Assembly (NCBI RefSeq): GCF_902712875.1
Contig: NZ_LR743509.1
Span: 2,556,001 to 2,620,000 of the forward strand
DNA: 64,000 bases
Reading direction: 5' to 3'
Origin: Hyphomicrobium sp. ghe19
GTDB lineage: Bacteria > Pseudomonadota > Alphaproteobacteria > Rhizobiales > Hyphomicrobiaceae
A program made the position numbers and the translations under genes. The number at the start of each line of letters is the position of its first letter. Within the stretch, counting starts at the first letter, position 1. The notes under the pieces are model-generated. The model saw only the letters and a program-made list of their open reading frames with translations. It searched no databases and was not told the DNA's origin. Of the stretch, positions 10,356 through 20,734 are shown in pieces.

Positions 10356-11234
10356 TTAGTCCTCGCCCTCTTTTTTCTCTGGCTCTCCGCTCTCGTCGGG
10401 CTCTTGGGCCTCGCTTCGCTCGTCGCCATCGTCCTCGAGGGGCAGCACCGACTGCTCTTCCTCCTCGTCGCCATCGTCGGTCAGCGGAAGCTCGTCGGGC
10501 ATCAGAGCTGCGACGTCCGTCGGCGACGGCACGGTGAATCCCGGCGGCAGGTTGGCATCGAGAAGGCCCGCCGCCTTGAGATCGGCGAGGCCCGGCAGAT
10601 CCTTGATGGTGTCGAGGCCGAAATGAATGAGGAAATCTTCCGTCGTGCCGTAGGTGAGCGGCCGGCCGGGCGCCCTGCGGCGTCCGCGCGGACGAATCCA
10701 TCCGGCCTCCATCAACACGTCGAGCGTTCCGGGCGAGGTGGATACGCCCCTGATCTCTTCGATCTCTGCCCGCGTAACGGGCTGATGATAGGCGATGATG
10801 GCGAGCGTCTCGAGCGCCGCTTTCGAAAGCTTGCGCTCTTCCTTCTGCTGACGTTCGAGCAGAAACGAGAGGTCGTCAGCGGTGCGGAACTGCCAGCGTC
10901 CCGCGACGCGAACCAGCGTCACGCCGCGATCCTTGTATTCGGCCTGAAGGGCGATCAGCAGGCTATGGACATCGTCGTTGGCATCGAGGCAGCGCGCGAG
11001 AGACTTGGCGTCGAGGGGTTGGGATGAAGCGAAAAGCATGGCTTCGAGCCGGCGCAGCTTCTCGCGCTCGATACTTTTCGAGAGGTGATCGATTGCGGCG
11101 TCGGGGTCGCTTAGAGCGGCGGTTGACCGGCTCGCTGCTCCACCGGCGCGCGCCCCTTCCGCGTCCTCGCCGGGAGCCGTTTCACTTTTCTCGCGCGTGT
11201 TGTCCGACACCAATGTCAGTCTCGGCGGAACCAT
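10356..11234 (-). CDS. scpB: Segregation and condensation protein B
   Basis: ScpB binds ScpA and the Smc ATPase to form the condensin that compacts and separates sister chromosomes. The 292-residue protein has two winged-helix domains (core LRRLEAMLFASSQPLDAKSL and KAALETLAIIAYHQPVTRAE-IEEIRG; later GRPLTYGTTEDFLIHFGL). The acidic Glu/Asp-rich C-terminal tail of about 50 residues is common in Rhizobiales homologues. It follows scpA on the same strand. Confidence 0.95.
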   Translation of the reverse strand: MVPPRLTLVSDNTREKSETAPGEDAEGARAGGAASRSTAALSDPDAAIDHLSKSIEREKLRRLEAMLFASSQPLDAKSLARCLDANDDVHSLLIALQAEYKDRGVTLVRVAGRWQFRTADDLSFLLERQQKEERKLSKAALETLAIIAYHQPVTRAEIEEIRGVSTSPGTLDVLMEAGWIRPRGRRRAPGRPLTYGTTEDFLIHFGLDTIKDLPGLADLKAAGLLDANLPPGFTVPSPTDVAALMPDELPLTDDGDEEEEQSVLPLEDDGDERSEAQEPDESGEPEKKEGED

Positions 11235-11273
11235 GGCTTTTTCGAGCCCCCTTATAGCGGTGTTTCGGCGTAT

Positions 11274-12110
11274 CTAGCCGATCTTTTCCCACGTCGCCCC
11301 TGCTTCGCGTTTGCGCATATAGATCGGCGCGAAAGGTTCATCCTGGCGAAGCTCGATTAACCCTTCGCGCGCCATCTCGAGAGTTGCGCCGAAAGAACTT
11401 GCTAGCGCCGAACGCTCTTCCTCGTTCCTCGGCAGATATTGTTCGAGGAACAGATCAAGTTGCGCCCAGTCGCCGGCGCTTGCTCCGACCAGTCTTTCGA
11501 GACGCTGCCGCGCCTCCTTGATCGACCAGACGCGCCGAGCCTTTACGACGTGGACGACGCGAATGGTGTGCTTTCTCTGGTCGGCGTAGGCCTTGAGCAG
11601 ATCGTAGACCGTCACGGTGTAAGTCGTGTCGCGCGTGACCTTGACGTGCTCCGGCTGGCCGCGCGCAAACACATCTTGGTCAAGACGCCGGCGCGTCAGC
11701 AATATCGCAGCCTTGTCGCGCATCGCTTCGAGCCGCATCAGGCGGAACGACAGGCGCTGCGCCATCTCTTCGGCGGAGGCGGTCTCGGCGTTGTCCTTTT
11801 CCTTCGGCAGCAGAAGACGCGATTTGAGGTAAGCCAGCCATGCCGCCATGACGAGGTAGTCGGCGGCGAGCTCGAGCTTCATGAGCTGCGCTTCGGCGAT
11901 GAAGCCGAGGTATTGTTCGACCAGGGCAAGGATCGAAATCTTCGTCAGGTCGACTTTTTGGGTCCGGGCGAGAGCCAGCAACAGGTCGAGCGGGCCTTCG
12001 AAGCCCTCGATATCGACGACGAAGGCTTCGCCGTCAGCCGGCATGTTTTCAAGGCCTGAAGCGTCCCAGCCGGAGTCACCGCTTTCGCCTTGCGCTGCCG
12101 TCTCGTCCAT
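11274..12110 (-). CDS. scpA: Segregation and condensation protein A
   Basis: ScpA is the kleisin that closes the Smc ring. The 278-residue product has the signature FEGPLDLLLALARTQKVDLT near its N-terminus, the YLVMAAWLAYLKSRLLLP helix, and a C-terminal winged helix. The start at 12110 is preferred to a GTG at 12170, which has no ribosome binding site. It lies between nagZ (upstream) and scpB, a common alphaproteobacterial order. Confidence 0.94.
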   Translation of the reverse strand: MDETAAQGESGDSGWDASGLENMPADGEAFVVDIEGFEGPLDLLLALARTQKVDLTKISILALVEQYLGFIAEAQLMKLELAADYLVMAAWLAYLKSRLLLPKEKDNAETASAEEMAQRLSFRLMRLEAMRDKAAILLTRRRLDQDVFARGQPEHVKVTRDTTYTVTVYDLLKAYADQRKHTIRVVHVVKARRVWSIKEARQRLERLVGASAGDWAQLDLFLEQYLPRNEEERSALASSFGATLEMAREGLIELRQDEPFAPIYMRKREAGATWEKIG

Positions 12111-12179
12111 CGGATCTCGATTTTTTTTCCTGTCTGGCGCCGCTCGCGATCGAAGGCGCGGCGTTGACACTACACTGAT

Positions 12180-13202
12180 TCAGACAGCGGGAGTCTGCTG
12201 GCCCTGGAGGCCCGCCAAGAGTTGCAGCGCCTCCTCTTTATGGTAGGGTTCGATGCGGCTGATGCAAGAGCAAGCGGCCGCGAATCTTTCGGCGGCTCGG
12301 CCTTCGAGGGCCGGCACGCCTTCTGCCGCCGCCCGCATTTCGTCGAGATCGCCGTTGCAATGGAGCGCGAGGTCCGACCCTGCGGCAATTACCGCTTCGG
12401 CCCGCGCTCGCATCGGCCCGCTCAGCGCTTTCATGCTGAGATCGTCGCTCATCAGAAGGTTATCGAAGCCGATTTCGCCGCGGATGATCTCGCGCGTCAC
12501 GATGGCTGACGTGCTTGCCGGATTGGCGGCATCGATTGTCGAATAAACAACGTGGGCCGTCATCGCAGCCGGCAGGCCTGCCAGCGCCTTGAAGGGGGCG
12601 AAGTCCGTCTCCGACAGCGTTTGGCGCGAGGTCGAAACGACGGGCAACGACAGGTGGCTGTCGGCCGTCGCCCGGCCGTGACCGGGAATATGCTTGACGA
12701 CCGGAACGACACCGCTCGCGAGATAGCCCTCCGCAACGGCCTCCGCCAATGCCACGACCTCCGCGACAGTTGAGCCATAAGCGCGGTCGCTGATGATCTC
12801 GTGCGAACCGTCGACGGGAAGGTCGGCCACGGGCGCGCAGTTCATCGTGATGCCGAACGCCCGGAGTTCCTCACCCGTGAGCCTTGCCACCGCGAAGGCT
12901 GCACGTATCGCCCGTTCTGGATCCTGAGCATAGAGCGCCGCGTAGACGGCTGCGGGCGGAAGCGATCGCGCAATCGGGGGCCTCAGGCGCTGGACGCGGC
13001 CGCCTTCCTGATCGATCAGGACGAGAAAATCCTGCCGGCCAACGGCGTCTCGCGCTTCGTCGACCAATCGCTTCAACTGGTCACGATCGGCGACGTTGCG
13101 GGCGAATAGAATCACTCCCGCCGGCTGGACGTCGCGATAGAAGCGCCGTTCGTCGTCCGTCATGGCGATGCCGGAGAGGCCGGCAATCAGGCTTGCGGTC
13201 AT
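12180..13202 (-). CDS. nagZ: Beta-N-acetylhexosaminidase NagZ
   Basis: GH3-family cytoplasmic enzyme that removes N-acetylglucosamine from anhydromuropeptides during cell-wall recycling. The 340-residue protein contains the hallmark KHIPGHGRATADSHLSLP (with the catalytic Asp/His loop) and LLMSDDLSMKAL, which carries the nucleophile Asp. It is upstream of scpA and downstream of the SPOR-domain gene, all on the minus strand. Confidence 0.95.
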   Translation of the reverse strand: MTASLIAGLSGIAMTDDERRFYRDVQPAGVILFARNVADRDQLKRLVDEARDAVGRQDFLVLIDQEGGRVQRLRPPIARSLPPAAVYAALYAQDPERAIRAAFAVARLTGEELRAFGITMNCAPVADLPVDGSHEIISDRAYGSTVAEVVALAEAVAEGYLASGVVPVVKHIPGHGRATADSHLSLPVVSTSRQTLSETDFAPFKALAGLPAAMTAHVVYSTIDAANPASTSAIVTREIIRGEIGFDNLLMSDDLSMKALSGPMRARAEAVIAAGSDLALHCNGDLDEMRAAAEGVPALEGRAAERFAAACSCISRIEPYHKEEALQLLAGLQGQQTPAV

Positions 13203-13259
13203 CGCAACTTGGCCCTCCGGGGCCGATGTCTTGGCGTATCAAACGCCGCTCAAATGCAA

Positions 13260-13285
13260 CCGGCCGGTGCGGGTGCACCAGCCGG
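13260..13285 (-). terminator. Strong hairpin after the SPOR-domain gene
   Basis: On the minus strand an 11-bp stem (CCGGCTGGTGC with GCACCGGCCGG, one G-T pair) closes a 4-nt loop, followed by TTGCATTTG. It starts 25 nt past the stop codon of the SPOR-domain gene. The T-run is weak, so attenuation or mRNA stabilisation is also possible. Confidence 0.5.
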
Positions 13286-13310
13286 GTAAATATCACGGAC
13301 GTTCAGGATA

Positions 13311-15110
13311 TCAGTAAGAGGTGACCCAGCAATCTTTGTAGCCTTGAGCCTTGAGCTGCGAACACACGTTGCTCGCCTCTTCCCGCGATCCCGGCGGCCC
13401 GACGACGAGGCGGTCATAGGGGCCCTTGGCGAGGGTTGCGGACGCGATGTCCGGCGTTTTTCCTGCGAGTGCGCTACCGTATTTCTGCTGCATGTCGGCA
13501 AAGCGCTTCAAAGCGTCGATGCGGCTTGTATCGGAGCGGGGGACGGATGCGAGCACGGCGACGAAGCCGGTCCCCCCTCCTGAAGATGGGATAACCGGGG
13601 GTGCATCCGCCGTAGCGTCCGTTTCGACCGTCGGCTCGGCCCGCGCGACCTTCTTGAGCTTTTTCGGCGGTGCAGCTGGAGCTTCAGCGCTGTCGTCGGC
13701 GCTTCCGGTCGCATCGACGGAATTGATTTTCGCGATTTTGACGGGCTTCACCACCTTCTTGACCGGCGCGGGCGTTGCGGCCTCGGCATTCATTGGTTGG
13801 GGCCGTACGGGCGGGCTATTCATCGTGGGGGCGGTCGCCGGACCGCCCATGCCCACGACCGGGTGCTGCCCGAAGTCCACCAGCGCGGTGCCTGGAACGC
13901 CAGTGTCACCCGGCTGGGGCTGCTGATCAGGTGGGGTGGAAGACTGGATCGACCCGTCGCGGCCGACGACCAAAGTCGAGACTTTGCGTGCGCCGCCATC
14001 GTCGGCGGGCGATGAGTTCGCCGAGTCGCCGGAGCTGTCAGACGGCGCGCCTTGGCCGGAATTGTTTGCCTCATCCGCTTGCGCCGACGATGTGCCGTCG
14101 CCCAGGCGGCCCATGATCTTCGTATCGGAATAGGGAAATTGCTTTCCGCCGGCGTCGGCGGGCTTCGTCTTCGAGGGCAATTCTGCGCTCTTGATGACCG
14201 GCGGATCACCCTGTGGATTGGAGGGGCCCGTGAGTTTTTTGTACCCATAGGCCATGGTGCCGCCGATCACGATGGCGCCGACGAGAGCCGCCACGATCAT
14301 CAACGGCCGGCGGCCGCGGGGCGCCTCTTCTTCGTCCTCGTATTCGACGTCTTCCTCGCCGTAGACGGGCTCCAACTCGCCGCCTTCGGCTTGGCCGAAA
14401 CCGAGTTGTGCATCCCCGTGGTGGGACCCATGATTCTGCTGATACGGGTCGTGCTCAAAACTGTCATGGGGACCTGCCCAGTCGGCCGCGCTCAACTCGT
14501 TGTCGTGATACTGCTGTTGTCCGAAGGTCGGCTGCGCATGCATCGGCTGTGGTGCCGGTTGCGGGGCAAACGAGGGGGCCGCGTAGCTGCCGTTATCAAA
14601 GCCGTGCGGATCTGCGTTCCGGTCTAAATTCCGTGCGGGCCACTGCGGCGCCGGTTGGCTCTGGGCACCGTAGCCCTGCGCCGGCTGCGCCTGCTGGGGG
14701 GCGAAGCTTGGCCGCGACGGCGGCACGTAGGGCTCGAATTGCGGGGCATAAGGGTCAGCCTGCTCGGCGTGGGCCGGCTGTTGATAGCCGCCGTAGCTTC
14801 CGCGGCTCGGGGCTGCAGACGGCTGCAGCTCGCTCCACTGGCCACCGCCGCCATAAGCCTGCGGCTCGGGCGCCTGGGCGCCGAAACCGGGCTCGGGAAA
14901 GGTTGGATACTTCGGCGCGGGCTGCTGGTGCTGACCATGCTGGCGCTGGTCGTGCTGACGCTGGCCTGGCCAGCCATTATCCGATTGCGGCGCGCGCGAT
15001 GGCTGAGGCTGCGGATTGACCCACGGCGGCTGGGAATTTTGCGGTTGCGCGTTGGGGCGGGCAGCCGGCCTGGCGGCGTTCGGCCCGGGAAATGCGTTCT
15101 GCGAGGACAT
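13311..15110 (-). CDS. SPOR-domain envelope protein
   Basis: The 599-residue protein has a long Gln/Pro-rich cytoplasmic N-terminus (about residues 1-260), an acidic patch, a single membrane segment (LMIVAALVGAIVIGGTMAYGY, about residue 270), a disordered periplasmic linker, and a C-terminal SPOR domain (about residues 520-599, ...FVAVLASVPRSD to CWVTSY). SPOR domains bind denuded glycan at division sites. It is next to nagZ and argS, where such genes are commonly found in Rhizobiales. The Cys pair in the SPOR domain is typical. Confidence 0.88.
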   Translation of the reverse strand: MSSQNAFPGPNAARPAARPNAQPQNSQPPWVNPQPQPSRAPQSDNGWPGQRQHDQRQHGQHQQPAPKYPTFPEPGFGAQAPEPQAYGGGGQWSELQPSAAPSRGSYGGYQQPAHAEQADPYAPQFEPYVPPSRPSFAPQQAQPAQGYGAQSQPAPQWPARNLDRNADPHGFDNGSYAAPSFAPQPAPQPMHAQPTFGQQQYHDNELSAADWAGPHDSFEHDPYQQNHGSHHGDAQLGFGQAEGGELEPVYGEEDVEYEDEEEAPRGRRPLMIVAALVGAIVIGGTMAYGYKKLTGPSNPQGDPPVIKSAELPSKTKPADAGGKQFPYSDTKIMGRLGDGTSSAQADEANNSGQGAPSDSSGDSANSSPADDGGARKVSTLVVGRDGSIQSSTPPDQQPQPGDTGVPGTALVDFGQHPVVGMGGPATAPTMNSPPVRPQPMNAEAATPAPVKKVVKPVKIAKINSVDATGSADDSAEAPAAPPKKLKKVARAEPTVETDATADAPPVIPSSGGGTGFVAVLASVPRSDTSRIDALKRFADMQQKYGSALAGKTPDIASATLAKGPYDRLVVGPPGSREEASNVCSQLKAQGYKDCWVTSY

Positions 15111-15172
15111 CGCGGAAACCCCCTTAAAGTGGGGCGCAAGCTGTGGTTGCGCCTAATCGTCGATTCGAGACT

Positions 15173-16930
15173 TTAGCGCATCGCTTCGGGCGCCTCGACG
15201 CCGAGGATTTGGAGTCCCGATCTTATCACCGTCTTTGTCGCGAAAATCAGCCCCAACCTCGCCGAAGTCGCAACCCCGTCATTTGCCTGAATAAATCGTA
15301 AATGTGGCGAATCATTGCCTCGTGTCCATTGGGTGTGGAGAGCGCTCGCGAGGTCGTAGAGATAGAATGCAACCCGATGCGGCTCGTGCGCCGCCGCTGC
15401 TCCCTCGATCAGTCGTGGGAAACTCGCGAGGCGCCGGATCAGATCGAGCTCTCCCGGATCCGTCAGGATCGAGAGGTCGGCCTTCTCGAGAGCTTCAACA
15501 GACACGTCTAATCCGGCAACCTGCTCGACTGCGTTCCGTAGAACACTCGCCGCCCTAGCATGCGCGTATTGCACGTAGAAGACGGGGTTGTCCTTCGACT
15601 GCTCCGTCACTTTGGCGAAATCGAAGTCCAGCGTTTCCTGGTTTTTCCGGTAGAGCATCATGAAGCGAACGGGGTCGCGGCCGACCTCGTCGACAACATC
15701 GCGCAGCGTCACGAAGGTGCCGGCCCGCTTCGACATCTTGTACGGCTCGCCGGCTTTGAAGAGCCGCACGAGTTGCACGACCTTCACGTCGAGGTCTGCC
15801 GTTCCATCGGACAGCGCCGTGACCGCCGCCTTCATTCTCGGGATGTAACCGACGTGATCGGCGCCGAAGACGTTGATCAGGTGGCGGAAGCCACGTTGCA
15901 ACTTGTCGTAGTGGTAGGCGACGTCGCCGGCGAAGTACGTGTAGCTGCCATCGGATTTCTGCAGCGCGCGGTCTTCGTCGTCGCCGAAGGCCGTCGACTT
16001 GAAGAGCGTCTGGACGCGATCTTCCCACTCGGCATCGTCGTGGCCCTTGGGCTTTTCGAGCGTGCCCTCGTAGATCAGGCCCTTCTTCCGCAGCACTTCG
16101 ATCGCGGCCTTGACCTGATCGCGGCCGTCCGTGAGGGATGCTTCCGAGAAAAAGACGTCATGGCGAATGTTGAGCGCGGCCAGATCGTCCTTGATCATCT
16201 CCATCATCCTCGAAATGGCGAAAGAGCGGACGAGCGGCAGCCAGCGCTCTTCGGGCATGTCGAGCAGCGACGTGCCGTGGTCGGCCGCCAGCGCTTCACC
16301 GACCGGCTTCAGGTATTCGCCCGGATAGAGGCCCTCGGGGATCGCGCCGATGTTCTCGCCCAGCGCCTCGCGGTAACGAAGAAACGCGGACCGCGCGAGC
16401 ACGTTCACCTGGCCGCCGGCGTCATTGATGTAATATTCGCGCGCCACGTCGAAGCCCGCGAAGACGAGGAGGTTCGCCAGCGCATCGCCGAATACGGCAC
16501 CGCGGCAATGCCCGACGTGCATCGGACCGGTCGGGTTTGCCGAAACGTATTCGACGTCGAGTTTCTCGCCGTGGCCGGCTGCGCCGCGGCCGAAGGCCGA
16601 TCCCTCTTTCAGAATCGTGCGGACCAGCGACTGCCAGACGCCGGTCTTGAAGGTGATGTTCAAGAAGCCTGGTCCGGCGACGTCGATCTTGGCGACGTCG
16701 GGCGCAGTTTCGAGCTTGGCTTTCAAAGCTTCCGCGATGTCGCGCGGCTTCATCTTTGCAGACTTCGCGAGAACCATCGCGGCGTTGACGGCGACATCGC
16801 CGTGGCTCGGATCGCGCGGAGGCTCGGCGTCGAACGCCGGAAGGTCGATGTCCTTGGGGAGAAATCCCTCGGACTGAAGATCTGTCAGCGCAGTGCGGAC
16901 CCGGGCAACGACGTCAGCGAAAACGTTCAT
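15173..16930 (-). CDS. argS: Arginyl-tRNA synthetase
   Basis: Class I synthetase for tRNA-Arg. Starting at ATG 16930 ([15 protein letters not shown]) the product has 585 residues, the usual length. It contains the HIGH motif as HVGH in [15 protein letters not shown], the MSK element as [15 protein letters not shown], and an anticodon-binding domain ending [18 protein letters not shown] and [13 protein letters not shown]. The frame stays open upstream into dgt, but that extension is a shadow of dgt. Confidence 0.96.
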   Translation of the reverse strand: MNVFADVVARVRTALTDLQSEGFLPKDIDLPAFDAEPPRDPSHGDVAVNAAMVLAKSAKMKPRDIAEALKAKLETAPDVAKIDVAGPGFLNITFKTGVWQSLVRTILKEGSAFGRGAAGHGEKLDVEYVSANPTGPMHVGHCRGAVFGDALANLLVFAGFDVAREYYINDAGGQVNVLARSAFLRYREALGENIGAIPEGLYPGEYLKPVGEALAADHGTSLLDMPEERWLPLVRSFAISRMMEMIKDDLAALNIRHDVFFSEASLTDGRDQVKAAIEVLRKKGLIYEGTLEKPKGHDDAEWEDRVQTLFKSTAFGDDEDRALQKSDGSYTYFAGDVAYHYDKLQRGFRHLINVFGADHVGYIPRMKAAVTALSDGTADLDVKVVQLVRLFKAGEPYKMSKRAGTFVTLRDVVDEVGRDPVRFMMLYRKNQETLDFDFAKVTEQSKDNPVFYVQYAHARAASVLRNAVEQVAGLDVSVEALEKADLSILTDPGELDLIRRLASFPRLIEGAAAAHEPHRVAFYLYDLASALHTQWTRGNDSPHLRFIQANDGVATSARLGLIFATKTVIRSGLQILGVEAPEAMR

Positions 16931-16952
16931 AGGAATCCTTTTAATTCGCGCG

Positions 16953-16980
16953 GGCGACTCTCCTTCGTCGAGCCGGCCGC
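16953..16980. repeat. 28-bp interspersed repeat, copy 1
   Basis: A 28-bp sequence starting GGCGACTCTCCTTCGTCGAG and ending CCGGCCGC lies between argS and dgt. An identical copy lies at 19592-19619, in another intergenic gap. It contains an inner dyad CGAC...GTCG. Confidence 0.75.
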
Positions 16981-17006
16981 AAGCGCGGGAATGCGAAGCC
17001 TCGCGC

Positions 17007-18233
17007 CTAGCCCAGTTCCGGGGTGGCGTCAAACAGGCGGCGATGTTCCGCGAGCGCGTAGCGGTCGGTCTGTCCCGCCAGAAAGTCGCAAGCGACGCGC
17101 GCCCGGTGACGGTCATCAAGGCCCCGCAGCGCCTCGCGCCAGCCAGCGGGCAGCGTACCGGCATCGGAATAGTATTTCCTAAACAGGTCGCGAACCACGT
17201 TTTCGGCCTTCTCCATGACGTCGAGAACCCGCCGATGGTGATAGACGGCACCGAAGAGAAAGTTCTTCAGGTGCGCGAGGTCGAGCGTCATGGCGTCCGA
17301 AAAAGCAATTGCCGCGTTGCCCGCGGCGCGGATGTCGTCGGGGGAGCCTGGAGCTAACCCCGCAAGCCGCCGCCGGCTTTCGGTCACGACGTCACCGACC
17401 ATCGCGGTGATCATGCGCCGGGTCACTTCGTAGATGGCGCGGCCACTCTCGGCGCCCTGTGCGACAGCCTTCACCTCGCCCGCGATCGGTCCGGCGAGCG
17501 GTGCTCCATGGAGCGTATCGAATGTGATCAGCCCGGCGCGAAGCCCGTCGTCGACGTCGTGCGAGAGGTAGGCAATATCGTCGGCGAGACTCGCGACTTG
17601 CGCTTCGGCGGAGGGCCATTGATCGAGCTTCAGGGAGCACCAGGCTTCGATGTGGCGCGCGACCTTGGCGACGGCGGACGCGCTCCGCACGGGGCCATTG
17701 TGTTTTGCCAGGCCTTCGAGCGTTTCCCAGGTGAGGTTCAGACCATCGAACGACAGATACTTCCGTTCGAGCGTGGTCACGACGCGAAGCGACTGCGCGT
17801 TGTGATCGAAGCCGCCGAAGGGGCGCATCTCGGTATCGAGCGCGCGCTCGCCCGCATGTCCGAACGGCGAGTGTCCGAGATCGTGGGCGAGCGCGATCGT
17901 TTCCGCGAGGTCTTCGTCGAGCCGAAGCTGCCGTGCAATCGTGCGGGCGATCTGCGCCACTTCCAGTGAATGGGTCAGGCGCGTTCGAAAGTGATCGCCC
18001 TCGTGCGGCAAGAAGACTTGCGTCTTATAGGTCAAACGGCGGAAGGCGGTCGAATGGAGCACCCGGTCGCGGTCGCGCTGGAATGGACCGCGTGCGCCGC
18101 ATTCCGATTCGGCATGGTAGCGGCCGCGGGATGGAACTCCGCTCGCGGCATAGGGGGCCGGAGAGCGTTCTCCCGGCCTTAGGCTCAGCCCGTAATCCAG
18201 GGTCTCGGAGACCGGTTTAAGGCTCGCTATCAT
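17007..18233 (-). CDS. dgt: Deoxyguanosinetriphosphate triphosphohydrolase-like HD protein
   Basis: HD-domain hydrolase that releases triphosphate from dGTP or other dNTPs. The 408-residue protein has the metal-binding pattern H...[21 protein letters not shown], then [16 protein letters not shown], and [15 protein letters not shown], as in the type-2 dGTPase group. It lies upstream of argS, a stable neighbour in this group of bacteria. Confidence 0.94.
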   Translation of the reverse strand: MIASLKPVSETLDYGLSLRPGERSPAPYAASGVPSRGRYHAESECGARGPFQRDRDRVLHSTAFRRLTYKTQVFLPHEGDHFRTRLTHSLEVAQIARTIARQLRLDEDLAETIALAHDLGHSPFGHAGERALDTEMRPFGGFDHNAQSLRVVTTLERKYLSFDGLNLTWETLEGLAKHNGPVRSASAVAKVARHIEAWCSLKLDQWPSAEAQVASLADDIAYLSHDVDDGLRAGLITFDTLHGAPLAGPIAGEVKAVAQGAESGRAIYEVTRRMITAMVGDVVTESRRRLAGLAPGSPDDIRAAGNAAIAFSDAMTLDLAHLKNFLFGAVYHHRRVLDVMEKAENVVRDLFRKYYSDAGTLPAGWREALRGLDDRHRARVACDFLAGQTDRYALAEHRRLFDATPELG

Positions 18234-18330
18234 TGTTCGATGCGCTTAGCATTTGACTTCGTCAGCCGCTTTCCTATCTCTTGCGTACGGCCGCCGCTAG
18301 TGGTGGTGGTTGGATAACTGTCTGCAACCG

Positions 18331-18663
18331 ATGACACAAATGACCATTACCGTCACAGAGCGCGCCGCGACCCGAATTTCCGAGATAACCGCGACCGAGG
18401 CGGAAGCGCCGATTTTGCGCGTTTCGGTCGAGGGCGGCGGTTGCTCCGGTTTTCAATATAAGTTCGATCTGGTCGGCGCCCGAACCGATGACGACCTCGT
18501 CATCGAACGAAACGGCGCAATCGTCGTCATTGACCCGGTTTCGGCGCAATACATGGAGGGCGCCCAGATCGATTTCGTCGACGATCTCATCGGCGCCGCT
18601 TTCAAGATCACCAACCCGGTCGCCACCGCCTCATGCGGTTGCGGGACCAGTTTTTCGATCTGA
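18331..18663 (+). CDS. erpA: A-type iron-sulfur cluster carrier (ErpA/IscA family)
   Basis: Small (110-residue) scaffold that passes Fe-S clusters to target enzymes. The three conserved cysteines are present in GGGCSGFQYKF and the C-terminal CGCGTSFSI. ATG 18331 or 18340 are both possible starts. It is transcribed divergently from dgt. Whether it is functionally ErpA, IscA or SufA cannot be told from sequence; ErpA is the most common annotation in this position. Confidence 0.88.
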   Translation: MTQMTITVTERAATRISEITATEAEAPILRVSVEGGGCSGFQYKFDLVGARTDDDLVIERNGAIVVIDPVSAQYMEGAQIDFVDDLIGAAFKITNPVATASCGCGTSFSI

Positions 18664-18772
18664 ATCATCCCGATTTGATTTGTCGCTGATTGAGTGGCAC
18701 ATCTGGTTTTCGGTTCATCGCATCTCGTGCACGCGAACCGGTGCTCCCTTCGCTTGAAATCGCCCCCTCGCC

Positions 18773-19555
18773 ATGATCATCGCAACTTGGAACATAAACG
18801 GCGTCAAGGCGCGGCTTGAATCGGCGCTCGCATACCTGCGCCAGCATTCCCCCGACGTCGTGTGTCTTCAGGAAATCAAGTCGGTCGACGAAGGCTTCCC
18901 GACTTCGGCTTTTCAGGATCTCGGCTACAACGTCGAGACCAATGGGCAGAAGGGCTTCAACGGCGTCGCCATTCTCTCGAAGTCGCCGCTCGAAGATGTG
19001 ACGCGCGGTTTGCCCGGCGATGAACTCGACCAACATGCGCGCTGGATCGAAGCGTCGGTCGCGCTCGGCGACAGCATGGTTCGCGTCGTTTCCCTTTATC
19101 TGCCGAACGGCAATCCGATCGGCACCGAGAAGTTCGCCTACAAGCTCGCATGGATGAAGCGGATGCAGGCCCGGGCAGCCGCTCTGCTCGAAGACGAGAT
19201 GCCACTTGTGCTCGCGGGTGACTTCAATGTCATTCCGGAAAATGAAGATGCGAAGCGTCCTCAGGCTTGGGTCAACGACGCGCTGTTTCAGCCTGAGAGC
19301 CGCGCCGCTTGGCGCACGCTCGTCAATCTCGGTTTTACGGATGCGACGCGCGCCTGCCATCCTGGGCCCGGCGTTTACACGTTCTGGGATTATCAGGCCG
19401 GGGCGTTTCAGAAGGACGACGGCATCCGGATCGACCACATGCTGCTGTCGAGCCAAGCCGCCGATCTCTTGCGCTCGTCAGGCATAGATCGCGATACGCG
19501 GGCGCAGGAAAAGCCGTCGGATCACGTGCCGGTCTGGATCAAGCTGAATTCTTGA
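18773..19555 (+). CDS. xthA: Exodeoxyribonuclease III
   Basis: Repair nuclease that cuts at abasic sites and degrades 3' ends. The 260-residue protein of the EEP fold begins MIIATWNINGVKARL and contains CLQEIKS (metal-binding Glu), LAGDFNVIPENEDAK, GIRIDHMLLS and the C-terminal catalytic SDHVPVWIKL. It follows the Fe-S carrier gene on the same strand. Confidence 0.96.
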   Translation: MIIATWNINGVKARLESALAYLRQHSPDVVCLQEIKSVDEGFPTSAFQDLGYNVETNGQKGFNGVAILSKSPLEDVTRGLPGDELDQHARWIEASVALGDSMVRVVSLYLPNGNPIGTEKFAYKLAWMKRMQARAAALLEDEMPLVLAGDFNVIPENEDAKRPQAWVNDALFQPESRAAWRTLVNLGFTDATRACHPGPGVYTFWDYQAGAFQKDDGIRIDHMLLSSQAADLLRSSGIDRDTRAQEKPSDHVPVWIKLNS

Positions 19556-19591
19556 GGCGTTTCGCGGCCGGCAAACATTCTCGATGCGTTT

Positions 19592-19619
19592 GGCGACTCT
19601 CCTTCGTCGAGCCGGCCGC
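19592..19619. repeat. 28-bp interspersed repeat, copy 2
   Basis: Exact copy of the 28 bp at 16953-16980, here between the convergent xthA and exoR-like genes. Its end GCCGGCCGC also pairs with GCGGCCGGC at 19564-19572, giving a 9-bp inverted repeat that may act as a bidirectional terminator. Confidence 0.75.
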
Positions 19620-19639
19620 CAAACGAAAATCGAAAACTC

Positions 19640-20734
19640 TTAGCGAGCCGTGGACTCGCCGGCTCCAAAGCCGAGCATTGGGGCTGACGACGACAAAGCG
19701 GGCGCTGACGGCGACGCGGCTGAGGGCTGCAACGAGGTCGCCGCCGGAATGACCGCGTTTCGCTGAGGCGAAGCCGACGGTGCCGACGTGATGACTTGCG
19801 TCCCGGCGGCAGGCGTGACGACGCCCATTGGACGTACCAGTTCGCCGTTCGAGCACGTTCTCACAGGTTCGGCCGCTAAATTATCGAGACCGTCCTTGCT
19901 GTCGCGCGCCGCGGGGCTGCGGCCATAGAGGTTATGCCATTCGGCGACGCGTCCCGTCGCTTGCAGGCGGACGCCCTCGCCCGCGTTGCAGAAGATGTTC
20001 TGATAGATGTCCTCGATCCACACGCGCTCGCTCAGCGGCGCGTTGGCGACGGCAACGTCGATGAGGTTCAGCGCGGCGGTCGGGTTCTTCTCGACGAACT
20101 TTCCGCGCCACATCAAATCGGCGAGGAACGCCTGAGCGCCGGGATGACCGGCCTGCGACAGGCGCGACAGCCAATGGCGGCCGTTCGCAATTTTGCTCGA
20201 CGGGTCTTCGAAGCCGGCGACCGAAATGTCCGGCCCCTCGCCTCTCAGAAACACCTTGGCGAGTTCAAACTGCGCGTCCTCGTCGTTGAAGGTCAGCGCG
20301 GCTCGTTGCAAAGCACGATTCGCTGCTTCGACGTCCGGCTTCACGCCTGCATTGGTAACACCATTTCTCAGATATGTCGAAACGGCTGTCAGGGATTTCG
20401 CGGCGATCGGCGCAAGATTGTCGTCGTCCGGATCGACATCTTGCAGATCGTCCGCAAGCGACTTGTACAAGCGGAAAGCTTTACCGTGGTCGGTGTAGGC
20501 ACCTTCGTTATCGCCATAGATGCGCGCCATGTAATAGCGCGCGATCTGCGGTTTCGAAGCCTCGAGCGCTTCGAATGCGGGCAACGCCAGTTCGTAGTAA
20601 CCGCCGTTGAACGCCGATATTCCTTGCTTCATCGCATCGTCCGGCGAGCGGAAGACAATGTCTCCCGCCATCGCCGAACCCAGCATCAGAAGGGTCGCAA
20701 CGCTTCCCGCAAGTGCAAGCCTAAATGTCCGCAT
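19640..20734 (-). CDS. ExoR-like periplasmic Sel1-repeat protein
   Basis: A signal peptide ([23 protein letters not shown]) is followed by Sel1/TPR-like helical repeats, e.g. [37 protein letters not shown] and [17 protein letters not shown], then a low-complexity Ser/Pro/Ala tail of about 90 residues. The arrangement and wording resemble ExoR of Rhizobium/Sinorhizobium, the periplasmic repressor of the ChvG-ChvI two-component system; function is inferred from that similarity. ATG 20734 lies inside the end of ilvD (14-nt overlap), so the two genes are translationally coupled. Confidence 0.7.
   Translation of the reverse strand: MRTFRLALAGSVATLLMLGSAMAGDIVFRSPDDAMKQGISAFNGGYYELALPAFEALEASKPQIARYYMARIYGDNEGAYTDHGKAFRLYKSLADDLQDVDPDDDNLAPIAAKSLTAVSTYLRNGVTNAGVKPDVEAANRALQRAALTFNDEDAQFELAKVFLRGEGPDISVAGFEDPSSKIANGRHWLSRLSQAGHPGAQAFLADLMWRGKFVEKNPTAALNLIDVAVANAPLSERVWIEDIYQNIFCNAGEGVRLQATGRVAEWHNLYGRSPAARDSKDGLDNLAAEPVRTCSNGELVRPMGVVTPAAGTQVITSAPSASPQRNAVIPAATSLQPSAASPSAPALSSSAPMLGFGAGESTAR

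Noticed and set aside
15560..17182. 540-codon + strand frame opposite argS
   Set aside because: Shadow of argS, with biased composition typical of antisense frames.
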